A stretch of 8,323 nt of DNA from the NCBI GenBank assembly GCA_023431725.1, contig JAEYVN010000108.1, positions 1 to 8,323 of the forward strand, read 5' to 3'. The translations under genes were made by a program, and so were the position numbers. Positions 1-5,926 of the stretch are shown piece by piece. Position 1 is the stretch's first letter, and each line of letters opens with the position of its first letter. This DNA comes from Pseudomonadota bacterium. Lineage in GTDB: Bacteria > Pseudomonadota > Alphaproteobacteria > Rhizobiales > Xanthobacteraceae. The notes under the pieces are model-generated. The model made no database searches and was not told the DNA's origin. It saw only the letters and a program-made list of their open reading frames with translations.

Positions 1-140
1 GTGTCGCTGGTGGCGTCGCGCAACGCATCTTCACGGAGCGCCATGATGGTCGCGCCGATCGCAAACACGGCAAGGCCGATCAGGCCAAGCGCGATGCTGA
101 TAAGTCCTCGAAACGAGATGCGATGGAAATAGGATAACAA
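1..140 (-). CDS. N-terminal fragment of a membrane protein, possibly a signalling protein
   Basis: The first 46 codons of a gene that continues past the left edge. The frame is open back to a TAA about 100 bases upstream, and TTG at 138-140 is the only common start codon in that stretch; it is preceded at suitable distance by a GGGAG Shine-Dalgarno-like sequence, so a TTG start is likely. The fragment has a short basic, aromatic N-terminus (YFHRISFRG), then a hydrophobic helix at about residues 13-35 (LISIALGLIGLAVFAIG...), then a charged juxtamembrane stretch (LREDALRDATSD). This is the usual start of sensor proteins with an extracytoplasmic domain, such as chemoreceptors, histidine kinases or GGDEF/EAL proteins of Bradyrhizobium relatives. 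The class cannot be decided because the signalling domains lie outside the window. Confidence 0.6.
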   Translation of the reverse strand, partial: MLSYFHRISFRGLISIALGLIGLAVFAIGATIMALREDALRDATSD

Positions 141-223
141 GGCACGCCCGCTCCCGGTATTCTTTGTTACATACGCGATAGCGGAAGGGCATTGGAAAAC
201 TATAAAGGTGCTCTGAATTTCGT

Positions 224-240
224 GTTCGTTCTGAACGAAC
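224..240. promoter_or_regulatory. Perfect 17-bp palindrome, possible operator
   Basis: GTTCGTTC-T-GAACGAAC is a perfect inverted repeat of 8-bp arms around a single central T. The one-base centre argues against an RNA hairpin and for a binding site of a dimeric repressor or activator. It lies 84-100 bp upstream of the TTG start of the leftward membrane-protein gene, and close to a TATAGT hexamer (about 198-203 on the minus strand) that could be a -10 element. The regulator is unknown. It does not match the alphaproteobacterial LexA box, which has direct GTTC copies seven bases apart. Confidence 0.4.
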
Positions 241-345
241 GATTACTCATACCGCACCAAGCGCGGGTGGTGATGCTATGGCATTCATTAACCAGCGACG
301 AAAGAATCCTTTTCGGTGGCTCGATCCCAAAAACTTGAAGGATTT

Positions 346-377
346 GCGCCGCGGTTTCTTAAACATACCCGCGGCGC
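346..377 (-). terminator. GC-rich hairpin after the glutathione transferase gene
   Basis: Perfect 9-bp inverted repeat, GCGCCGCGG (346-354) and CCGCGGCGC (369-377), with a 14-base A/T-rich loop. It begins 21 bases beyond the stop of the leftward operon, the place expected for a terminator or a 3'-end-stabilising hairpin. Read leftward, it is followed by AAATCC rather than a U-run, so it is not a classical intrinsic terminator. Confidence 0.4.
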
Positions 378-398
378 CACTGTGAGAGCATGAGCCTG

Positions 399-1028
399 TT
401 AAGGCATCGGGATGTCGCCGACGTCCTTTGGCTGCTTATAGCCGCGTTGCACCGCGGGCCGGCTGGCGATCGTGGTGTACCAGCGCTTCACATTCGGGAA
501 TTGGTTCAGGTCAATTTCCTGCCATTCGAAGCGGGAGATCCAAGGCCAGGTCGCGATATCGGCGATTGAGTATTCGTCGGCCAGAAACTCGCGGCCTTCG
601 AGACGGCGGTCAAGGACGCCGTAGAGTCTCTGCGCTTCTTTCGAGTAACGCTCCTCGGCATAAGGAGCTTTGCCCTTATTGTATTTCACGAAGTGATGGA
701 CCTGACCGAGCATCGGGCCGACGCCGCCCATCTGCCACATTAGCCATTCGATGACGCGATAGCGTTGTTCGCCATCCTTCGGTAGCAACTTGCCGGTCTT
801 GTCGGCGAGATAGATCAGGATCGCGCCGGTTTCGAACACCGACATCCCGTTGTCGTTATCGACAATGGCCGGAATGCGATTGTTCGGTGAGATTTTCAGG
901 AACGCGGGCGCGAATTGTTCGTCCTTTGAAATATCGATCGGATGCGACTTGTAGGGCAGGCCCATCTCTTCGAGCGCGATGGAAACCTTGCGACCGTTTG
1001 GTGTCGTCCAAGTATAGAGATCAATCAT
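399..1028 (-). CDS. Glutathione S-transferase, YfcG/Ure2-like (Nu class)
   Basis: Cytosolic glutathione transferase of 209 residues, close to the usual length. The thioredoxin-fold half (about 1-82) opens IDLYTWTTPNGRK, carrying the Thr9 and Asn11 that in E. coli YfcG take the place of the usual catalytic Tyr/Ser/Cys. It continues with SPNNRIPAIVD (cis-proline loop) and FETGAILIYLA, whose Glu-Thr binds the glutamyl end of glutathione. The helical half contains GGVGPMLGQVHHF and the N-capping box YSIADIATWPW. YfcG is known to reduce disulfides with glutathione, so a disulfide reductase or peroxidase role is likelier than a classical conjugating one; the true substrate is unknown. It is the last gene of the leftward operon. 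Its Shine-Dalgarno GAGGAA overlaps the stop of the cytochrome gene 8 bases upstream, which implies coupled translation. An ATG 4 bases before the chosen start is out of frame and stops at once. Confidence 0.9.
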   Translation of the reverse strand: MIDLYTWTTPNGRKVSIALEEMGLPYKSHPIDISKDEQFAPAFLKISPNNRIPAIVDNDNGMSVFETGAILIYLADKTGKLLPKDGEQRYRVIEWLMWQMGGVGPMLGQVHHFVKYNKGKAPYAEERYSKEAQRLYGVLDRRLEGREFLADEYSIADIATWPWISRFEWQEIDLNQFPNVKRWYTTIASRPAVQRGYKQPKDVGDIPMP

Positions 1029-1036
1029 GCATTTCC

Positions 1037-2041
1037 TCAGTTCTTCTTTTCGGATTTCAAAGACTTGGCCTTCAGGCGGGCAATTGCAGCCTTGATTGGG
1101 CCGTAGGGGCCGAATTGATGCTGCTTTTGGCTGAAGCTGTCAGCATATGGGCCATACGGCGTATCAACCGGCTTTAGCAAGAGATCGGGAAAGTCCTTGT
1201 CGAGTCCAGCCTTCTTTGGGCGTGGGCGGGAAATCACATAAGCGGCGACGTCCCATGCGTCCCGTTGCGACAGGCGCGGTTCGTCGTAGCTTGTGCCATT
1301 CGGCATGTTGAAATGAATGAAGTTCGCGGCGTTTGTCAGCCGTGCCATGCCGGCGCCGTCATTGAAGCTGTCCGGCCCCCAAAGCGGCGGGTTGATATAG
1401 CCGAGCGCCGGATCGTCCTCGTCGCGGCGCAGGCCTTGGCCGTTCGGCATGTGGCATAGCGCGCAAGCGCGCGCATAAACGGCGGCGCCGCGTTTCGGGT
1501 CGGCCGCGCGTTTCAGTCCCGGCATGTGGCCGGCGCCGAGGCCGGAGAGCGTCTGGCCCGGCTTAACATTCGTGGACAGGAACCTGATGTAGGCGGAAAA
1601 AGCCTGCATTTCGGGCGATTCGACGGGCAAAGGCCTGCCGTTCATGCTCCTAGACATGCAGGAATTGACCCGATCCTCGATCGAAATATCCCGTCCTCGG
1701 CGTGCCGAATACGCCGGAAACTCGTCCCACAACCCCCACAGCGGCAGGCCGAACTTCTTCGTCCCGGCATTGAGATGGCAATTGGTGCAGGCGAGATTGT
1801 TGCCGGCGTACCGCTTGGTCTCGTCGGCCACGGCCGGACCGATATGCGCATAGGTCGCGGTGATCAGATCGCGGCCGCGCCGGATCAGGCGGCTTTGCTC
1901 ATTGTCGGGCAGGGCGCCGATCTCCGGCACCGACCAGATGGGATCGGCCGGCGCGTTGACGAACTGCGCGTGCGCGGTCGTGGCGCAAGCCAGCAAGGTC
2001 GCCGCCAACAAGGCGATCAGCGACGCGTGGCGTATCGGCAT
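1037..2041 (-). CDS. Exported di-haem cytochrome c, TsdA-like (COG3258 type)
   Basis: A 334-residue c-type cytochrome with a signal peptide (about 1-25, cut after AHA; the overlapping LLAC at 16-19 is a weaker lipoprotein possibility). Haem sites are CTNCH at 85-89 and CALCH at 193-197. The first domain holds the run FPAYSARRGRDIS followed by RVNSCMSRSMNGRPLP; its Cys128 lies about 39 residues after the haem histidine, as does the axial cysteine of thiosulfate dehydrogenase TsdA (His/Cys ligation). Met246 in FNMPNG is a likely ligand of the second haem. The tail (about 290-334) is rich in Pro, Tyr and Lys. The family includes thiosulfate dehydrogenase/tetrathionate reductase, but membership alone does not prove that reaction. 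Here it lies one base after the urate-pathway fusion gene and just before a glutathione transferase gene, so an electron-acceptor role in purine oxidation is an alternative. The Shine-Dalgarno GGGAG lies inside the end of the upstream gene. Confidence 0.85.
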   Translation of the reverse strand: MPIRHASLIALLAATLLACATTAHAQFVNAPADPIWSVPEIGALPDNEQSRLIRRGRDLITATYAHIGPAVADETKRYAGNNLACTNCHLNAGTKKFGLPLWGLWDEFPAYSARRGRDISIEDRVNSCMSRSMNGRPLPVESPEMQAFSAYIRFLSTNVKPGQTLSGLGAGHMPGLKRAADPKRGAAVYARACALCHMPNGQGLRRDEDDPALGYINPPLWGPDSFNDGAGMARLTNAANFIHFNMPNGTSYDEPRLSQRDAWDVAAYVISRPRPKKAGLDKDFPDLLLKPVDTPYGPYADSFSQKQHQFGPYGPIKAAIARLKAKSLKSEKKN

Positions 2042-2042
2042 T

Positions 2043-2927
2043 CTAGCTCCCGCGATAGGTGGAATAGCTCCACGGCGTCACCAGCAGCGGCACGTGATAA
2101 TGCCCCTCCGGCTCGGCAACGGAAAAACGGATCGGTACGATATCGAGAAATGCCGGATCGGCCTGCACGGTCTTGTTGGCAGCGAAATAGCCGGCAACGT
2201 CGAACTGCAATTCGTAAGTGCCGATCCGCAACGGCCCCCCCGAGACGAACGGCTGCTCGGTGCGGCCATCGGAATTGGTGACGGCCTTGCCCAGCAACCC
2301 GCGCGCGCTGGCGCCGACTTCATAAAGCGAAATCGTCACGCCCTGCGCCGGCCTGCCGCTGACATTATCGAGAACATGGGTGGAGATGCGTCCGGTGGTC
2401 TTCGGCATGCCGGGACCATCGACCTTGTCGACGAGCCGCAGCCGCGTGATCAGCGCGATTTCATCCAATGCCGCCTTGCGCTCGGTATCGCTATCGTTCG
2501 CGAGGCGGCGTTCGAACTGGCGCAGGATCGAATCCCGCGTATGCCGCCGCACGCAGATAATGAAAGGGAAGCCGAACTTCTCGCGATAGGCCTTGTTCAG
2601 CTCCGAGAACCTGGTGAATTCGGCATCGCTCAGCTGGTCGAGACCCAGGCTGCCCTGTTCGGACTGCGACTCGGCGGTGATGTCGAGCCGCTTCACCTTG
2701 GAGCCAAGTTCCGGATGCGCGCGGATGAAGGTCAGTTGCCGTTCGGCAGGGCTCTCGCGCACCACTGCGACCATGGCGTCGTGCAGGGCCGTGACCGTCG
2801 CGAAGGGGCGGCGTCCGGCCGCACCTTCAGCGACCCAGGCGGCGTGTTCAAAAATATCCCCGACTCGCGCGGTGAAGGCATCCGCGGAGAGGGCGTTCAG
2901 CGAATCCAGAGTGAACTTCTGCGTCAT
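2043..2927 (-). CDS. Fused OHCU decarboxylase / 5-hydroxyisourate hydrolase (UraD-UraH)
   Basis: A 294-residue bifunctional enzyme of urate catabolism. Residues about 5-167 are 2-oxo-4-hydroxy-4-carboxy-5-ureidoimidazoline decarboxylase: the catalytic histidine is His71 in RAHPELGSK, Glu90 lies in the conserved ESQSEQ stretch, and FSELNKAYREKFGFPFIICV and ITRLRL are family signatures. After a short linker (KVDGPGMPKT), residues about 178-294 are the transthyretin-like 5-hydroxyisourate hydrolase: His184 in STHVLD, Arg222 in SDGRTEQPF, HYHVPLLVTPWSYST and the diagnostic C-terminal YRGS. The hydrolase acts first on 5-hydroxyisourate to give OHCU, and the decarboxylase then yields S-(+)-allantoin. 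All key residues seem present, so both activities are expected. The domain order is that of plant allantoin synthase, but no peroxisomal signals are evident. First gene of the leftward operon, with one base before the cytochrome start. The ATG lacks a clear Shine-Dalgarno, though no better in-frame start is seen. Confidence 0.93.
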   Translation of the reverse strand: MTQKFTLDSLNALSADAFTARVGDIFEHAAWVAEGAAGRRPFATVTALHDAMVAVVRESPAERQLTFIRAHPELGSKVKRLDITAESQSEQGSLGLDQLSDAEFTRFSELNKAYREKFGFPFIICVRRHTRDSILRQFERRLANDSDTERKAALDEIALITRLRLVDKVDGPGMPKTTGRISTHVLDNVSGRPAQGVTISLYEVGASARGLLGKAVTNSDGRTEQPFVSGGPLRIGTYELQFDVAGYFAANKTVQADPAFLDIVPIRFSVAEPEGHYHVPLLVTPWSYSTYRGS

Positions 2928-2962
2928 GAGTCGTGACCATATCCGATGGGTGTTGAAAGGCC

Positions 2963-2974
2963 ATTGATAACAAT
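2963..2974 (-). promoter_or_regulatory. Short inverted repeat ATTG-ATAA-CAAT upstream of the urate operon
   Basis: ATTGATAACAAT has 4-bp inverted arms and sits 36-47 bases upstream of the decarboxylase/hydrolase start, in an A/T-rich patch within otherwise GC-rich DNA. An A/T-rich dyad at this distance suits the promoter or the site of a purine-responsive regulator (LysR or MarR type), but it is short and could be chance. No clear -35/-10 pair was found in either direction across 2928-3128. Confidence 0.2.
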
Positions 2975-3128
2975 AACGAAATTGGCCCCTTGGGAATAAT
3001 CACCTGTTGCATTAGGAAGGATCGGGGCGAATTTTTCTCTTCCTGCCGCCCTGTCGAACTTTTCGCTCACATCCCCTTGAACCGGTCCGGGCGTACCTGC
3101 GACCAAAAACCATGAGCCGGCCGTCACG

Positions 3129-3689
3129 ATGCAGCAGACATCAGACGAAGTCCTGATCCAGCGGATCGCAGGCGGAGACAGGCTCGCCATGCAGGTGCTG
3201 TTCGCGCGGCACCATGTACGGGTCTACCGGTTCGTCCTTCGCCTGGTGCGTAATGAAGCCACGGCGGAGGATCTGATCAGCGAGGTCTTCCTCGATGTCT
3301 GGCGTCAGGCCGGACGCTTCGAGGGACGCAGTGCCGTCTCGACCTGGCTGCTCGCGATCGCGAGGTTCAAGGCTCTTTCGGCCCTGCGCGGCCGCAAGGA
3401 GGCTGAACTGGACGATGACTTTGCAGAGGCGATCGAGGATGTCTCCGACACCCCCGAAGCTGTCATGCAGAAGAAGGATAAGAGCGAAATCCTGCGCAAG
3501 TGCATCGAAACTCTTTCGCCGGATCATCGGGAGATCATCGATCTCGTCTACTACCACGAGAAGTCCGTGGAAGAAGTCGCGGAGATCGTTGGCATCCCGG
3601 AAAATACCGTCAAGACGCGCATGTTCTATGCGCGCAAGAAATTGGCGGAAGCCTTGAAGGCGGCGGGAATCGAGAGAGGTTGGCCATGA
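3129..3689 (+). CDS. ECF-type RNA polymerase sigma factor
   Basis: A 186-residue group 4 (ECF) sigma factor, which redirects RNA polymerase to a small set of promoters. Region 2 (about 24-92) contains the core-binding and -10 recognition helices, with DLISEVFLDVWRQ and FEGRSAVSTWLLAIARFKAL. A short acidic linker (about 98-118) follows. Region 4 (about 121-175) contains LSPDHREIIDLVYYHEKSVEEVA and the recognition helix IPENTVKTRMFYARKKL. No N-terminal or C-terminal extra domain is present. Upstream the frame meets TGA at 3078-3080 with no other common start codon between, so this ATG is well supported despite a poor Shine-Dalgarno. The TGA overlaps the ATG of the anti-sigma gene (ATGA), showing translational coupling and strongly implying that the two form a pair. 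The regulon probably includes the downstream genes, possibly with autoregulation, but no promoter motif could be confirmed. Confidence 0.93.
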   Translation: MQQTSDEVLIQRIAGGDRLAMQVLFARHHVRVYRFVLRLVRNEATAEDLISEVFLDVWRQAGRFEGRSAVSTWLLAIARFKALSALRGRKEAELDDDFAEAIEDVSDTPEAVMQKKDKSEILRKCIETLSPDHREIIDLVYYHEKSVEEVAEIVGIPENTVKTRMFYARKKLAEALKAAGIERGWP

Positions 3690-4351
3690 CGACGAACAAC
3701 GCGCCAGAGAATAGTGAAGACGTCGAATTGCTGTTGCCGTGGTACGCCGCCGGAACGTTGAGCCGCCGCGATGCAGCACGGGTGGAAAGCGCGCTTGCCA
3801 AGGATGCGGAACTGGCGCGCCGTTTCGAGATGGTGCGTGAGGAACTTGGCGAGACCATTCGCAGCAATGAATCGCTGGGCGCACCTTCGGCGCGGGCGAT
3901 GAAACAGCTTTTCGAGAAGATCGATGCCGAACCGGTCCGTCATGCGGCGCCGTCGGTCAGCCTGATGACCCGGATTTCGGAATTCGTGGCGAGCTTCTCG
4001 CCGCGGACGCTGGCCTATGCGGGCGGTGTGGCGGTGCTTGCACTGGTGCTGCAGGCCGGCGTGATCGGTGGCCTGATCGGCGAGCGGAGTGGAACTTCGC
4101 CGCAACTGGCATCGGCCGACAGAGCTGCCCCGGTCAGTCAGGGTGTCGAGGCGCTGGTCCAGTTCGCTCCACAGGCCAGTGCGGCCGAGATTGCGGCATT
4201 CCTGGAGGCCAACAAGGCGACCATCGTCGGCGGCCCGGCTGCCGGTAATTTCCGGATCCGGGTGGCGTCTGCGACAAAAGACCAGACTGCCGAAATCGTG
4301 AAAAAGCTGCAGGACAGCAAGGTGATAAATTTCGTTGCACCTGCGAATTGA
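3686..4351 (+). CDS. Single-pass membrane anti-sigma factor with a periplasmic prodomain-like region
   Basis: A 221-residue partner of the preceding sigma factor; its ATG overlaps the sigma stop by four bases. The cytoplasmic part (about 1-105) has the anti-sigma domain layout, with LLLPWYAAGTLSRRDAARVE followed by helices, but it has no His-x3-Cys-x2-Cys, so it is not a zinc-binding (ZAS) anti-sigma factor. One membrane helix lies at about 109-132 (LAYAGGVAVLALVLQAGVIG). A short Ser/Ala/Gln-rich linker leads to a compact periplasmic domain (about 154-220): beta (EALVQF), helix (ASAAEIAAFLEANKATIV), beta (GNFRIRVAS), helix (TAEIVKKLQDS), beta (VINFVAP). This is the layout of inhibitor I9/subtilase prodomains and resembles residues 122-193 of the protease encoded next. 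Role in binding the sigma factor: inferred from architecture and position, high confidence. Role of the periplasmic domain in sensing or inhibiting a subtilase: hypothesis. Confidence 0.85.
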   Translation: MTTNNAPENSEDVELLLPWYAAGTLSRRDAARVESALAKDAELARRFEMVREELGETIRSNESLGAPSARAMKQLFEKIDAEPVRHAAPSVSLMTRISEFVASFSPRTLAYAGGVAVLALVLQAGVIGGLIGERSGTSPQLASADRAAPVSQGVEALVQFAPQASAAEIAAFLEANKATIVGGPAAGNFRIRVASATKDQTAEIVKKLQDSKVINFVAPAN

Positions 4352-4436
4352 TGGGTCACGAAACGGAACGCGGAGCGCGCCGGCGATGGCGGCCCCGGAG
4401 TGGGATCACAAGCGCTATCCCTGAAGGCATTGCATC

Positions 4437-5906
4437 ATGCGGTATGGTTCAGGACGTCGGATCGGATTTGCTGCTTCGGTTCTGGCTGCGGCCGGCCTGA
4501 TTGTTGCGGCTGCGCCGGCTGCCTTCGGCCAGGGCTATGGCAGCGGTTACGGTGGTGGCTATGGCAGCGGTTACGGTGGTGGCTATGGCGGGGGGTATCG
4601 CGTGCAGAGCGCGCCGAGCAATCCGACACCGCCGCGCAAGCCTGTCCGCACGGTGAAACCGATCGAGGATGCGCAGGCAAAGCCGGCGAGGTCCGAGCCC
4701 GCAACACGCAGTCTGTCGAAGTCGACGAAATCCGATTCACCGCAGACCGCACGCCGCGAAAGCGGCGAAGCACCGACCGGCGAGCGCCGGTTCAATTCGA
4801 ACGAAGTCGTCATCGAGGTCTCAGGACGGCCGACGCAGCAGCAGGTCGAGGCGCTCGCTCGCCGTCATGGTCTCAATCGCGAAGAATCGCAGAGCTTCGA
4901 ACTCAGCGGCACGACCATGTTCCGCTGGACCATTCCGGATGGCCGCAACGTCAATACCGTGATCCGCCGGCTCGAGACCGATAGCAGCATCCTCTCGGTG
5001 CAACCGAATTATCGATACACGCTGCAGCAGTCGAAGACCGGCGAGGGCATCCAATATGCCGCCGAGAAGCTGAAATTGCAGCGCGCGCACGAACTGGCAC
5101 AGGGTGAGCGCGTGCTGGTCGCGGTGATCGATTCCGGTATCGACGCGAAACATCCCGAGATTGCCGGCAAGATCGCCGATCGTTTCGATCCCGCAGGCGG
5201 AAGTGGCAACGCGCACTCACACGGCACCGGAATTGCCGGGGCGATCATTGCGAGTTCGCGCCTGACCGGCGTTGCGCCGCGTGCGCGCATTCTCGCGGTC
5301 CGCGCCTTCGATCCCGATGGCCCGGACGCTGAAGGCACAACGTTCAATATCCTCAAGGGGCTAGAGTGGGCATCCAGGAATGGTGCCCGTGTCATCAACA
5401 TGAGCTTTGCCGGTCCGCGCGATCCTGTGATCGGTCGTGCGCTGGCGGCTGCGTACAAGAAGGGCATCGTGTTGATTGCCGCCGCCGGTAATGCCGGACC
5501 GAAGTCACCGCCACTCTATCCTGCGGCCGATCTCAATGTGATTGCCGTGACTGCCACGGATACGCGGGACAACCTGTTCCCGATGTCAAATCGCGGCAAT
5601 CACGTTGCGATTGCAGCGCCGGGTGTCGATGTGCTGTTGCCGACTGCCGGCGACAGCTACCAGATGGCGACCGGAACCTCGTTCGCGACGGCGTATATCA
5701 GCGGCATTGCGGCGCTGCTGCTGGAGCGCGAGCCCGGGCTTTCGCCGGACGCCGTCCGCGGCGTTCTTCTTCGAACGGCACGGGACCTCGGGCCCAAAGG
5801 GCGCGACAAGGATTTCGGCGCCGGCCTTGCGGATGCCTTTGAAGCTGTGACATCTCTCGGCGCCAAGCCCGCCGACGGATTGTCGGCCAGTGCAACACAG
5901 CAATAA
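4437..5906 (+). CDS. Secreted subtilisin-family (S8) serine protease with prodomain
   Basis: A 489-residue exported protease. It has a signal peptide (about 1-31, ending AAFG; the GRRIGF start might also allow Tat export), a Gly/Tyr-rich repeat (33-54), and a disordered Pro/Lys/Ser-rich linker (about 55-118). A prodomain follows (about 122-193: NEVVIEVSG, helix, FRWTIPDG, helix, ILSVQPNY), then a subtilase domain from about residue 205. The triad is complete: Asp232 in AVIDSGID, His262 in HSHGTG and Ser415 in GTSFA; Asn352 in AAAGNAG forms the oxyanion hole. There is no large C-terminal domain. The prodomain should act as folding helper and inhibitor until cleaved near residue 200. GAAGG 9 bases before the ATG gives a good Shine-Dalgarno. 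The gene starts 85 bases after the anti-sigma stop on the same strand, and is probably co-transcribed or driven by the sigma factor. Possible roles: processing surface proteins or cleaving the anti-sigma factor. Confidence 0.93.
   Translation: MRYGSGRRIGFAASVLAAAGLIVAAAPAAFGQGYGSGYGGGYGSGYGGGYGGGYRVQSAPSNPTPPRKPVRTVKPIEDAQAKPARSEPATRSLSKSTKSDSPQTARRESGEAPTGERRFNSNEVVIEVSGRPTQQQVEALARRHGLNREESQSFELSGTTMFRWTIPDGRNVNTVIRRLETDSSILSVQPNYRYTLQQSKTGEGIQYAAEKLKLQRAHELAQGERVLVAVIDSGIDAKHPEIAGKIADRFDPAGGSGNAHSHGTGIAGAIIASSRLTGVAPRARILAVRAFDPDGPDAEGTTFNILKGLEWASRNGARVINMSFAGPRDPVIGRALAAAYKKGIVLIAAAGNAGPKSPPLYPAADLNVIAVTATDTRDNLFPMSNRGNHVAIAAPGVDVLLPTAGDSYQMATGTSFATAYISGIAALLLEREPGLSPDAVRGVLLRTARDLGPKGRDKDFGAGLADAFEAVTSLGAKPADGLSASATQQ
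4533..4589 (+). repeat. In-frame tandem repeat coding for Gly-Tyr-rich motif
   Basis: Two identical 24-bp units (4533-4556 and 4557-4580; GGCTATGGCAGCGGTTACGG then TGGT) are followed by a third copy of the first 9 bases (4581-4589). Each unit encodes GYGSGYGG. Because the unit is a multiple of three, gain or loss of copies by slippage would lengthen or shorten the flexible Gly-Tyr segment after the signal peptide of the protease without breaking the frame. Confidence 0.9.
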
Positions 5907-5926
5907 CGGATAAGATTCGCGCCACT

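Noticed and set aside
224..240. LexA (SOS) box reading of the palindrome
   Set aside because: The alphaproteobacterial box needs direct GTTC copies separated by seven bases; here GTTC copies are adjacent and the site is an inverted repeat.
278..385. A 35-codon open frame on the plus strand beginning MAFINQRRKNPFRW
   Set aside because: It has only a weak ribosome site and no recognisable motif, and it overlaps the GC-rich hairpin at 346-377, which better explains the sequence.
1526..2936. Long plus-strand frames opposite the cytochrome and urate fusion genes
   Set aside because: They lie antisense to two clearly recognised proteins and show Arg/Ala-rich low-information sequence typical of shadows in GC-rich DNA.
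3014..3044. AGGAAG ... CTTCCT inverted repeat as a terminator or regulatory hairpin
   Set aside because: Only six pairs with a 19-base loop; too weak to call.
3053..3083. CGAAC (3055-3059) and TTGAACC (3077-3083) upstream of the sigma gene as ECF-type -35 elements; similar TTGAAC at 6549 and 6915
   Set aside because: No convincing -10 element at the usual spacing was found and the copies share no longer motif, so an autoregulated promoter is not supported.
2924..3190. An 88-codon minus-strand frame whose stop overlaps the decarboxylase/hydrolase start
   Set aside because: It spans the intergenic region and the start of the sigma factor gene, and its composition shows no family features; it reads as chance.
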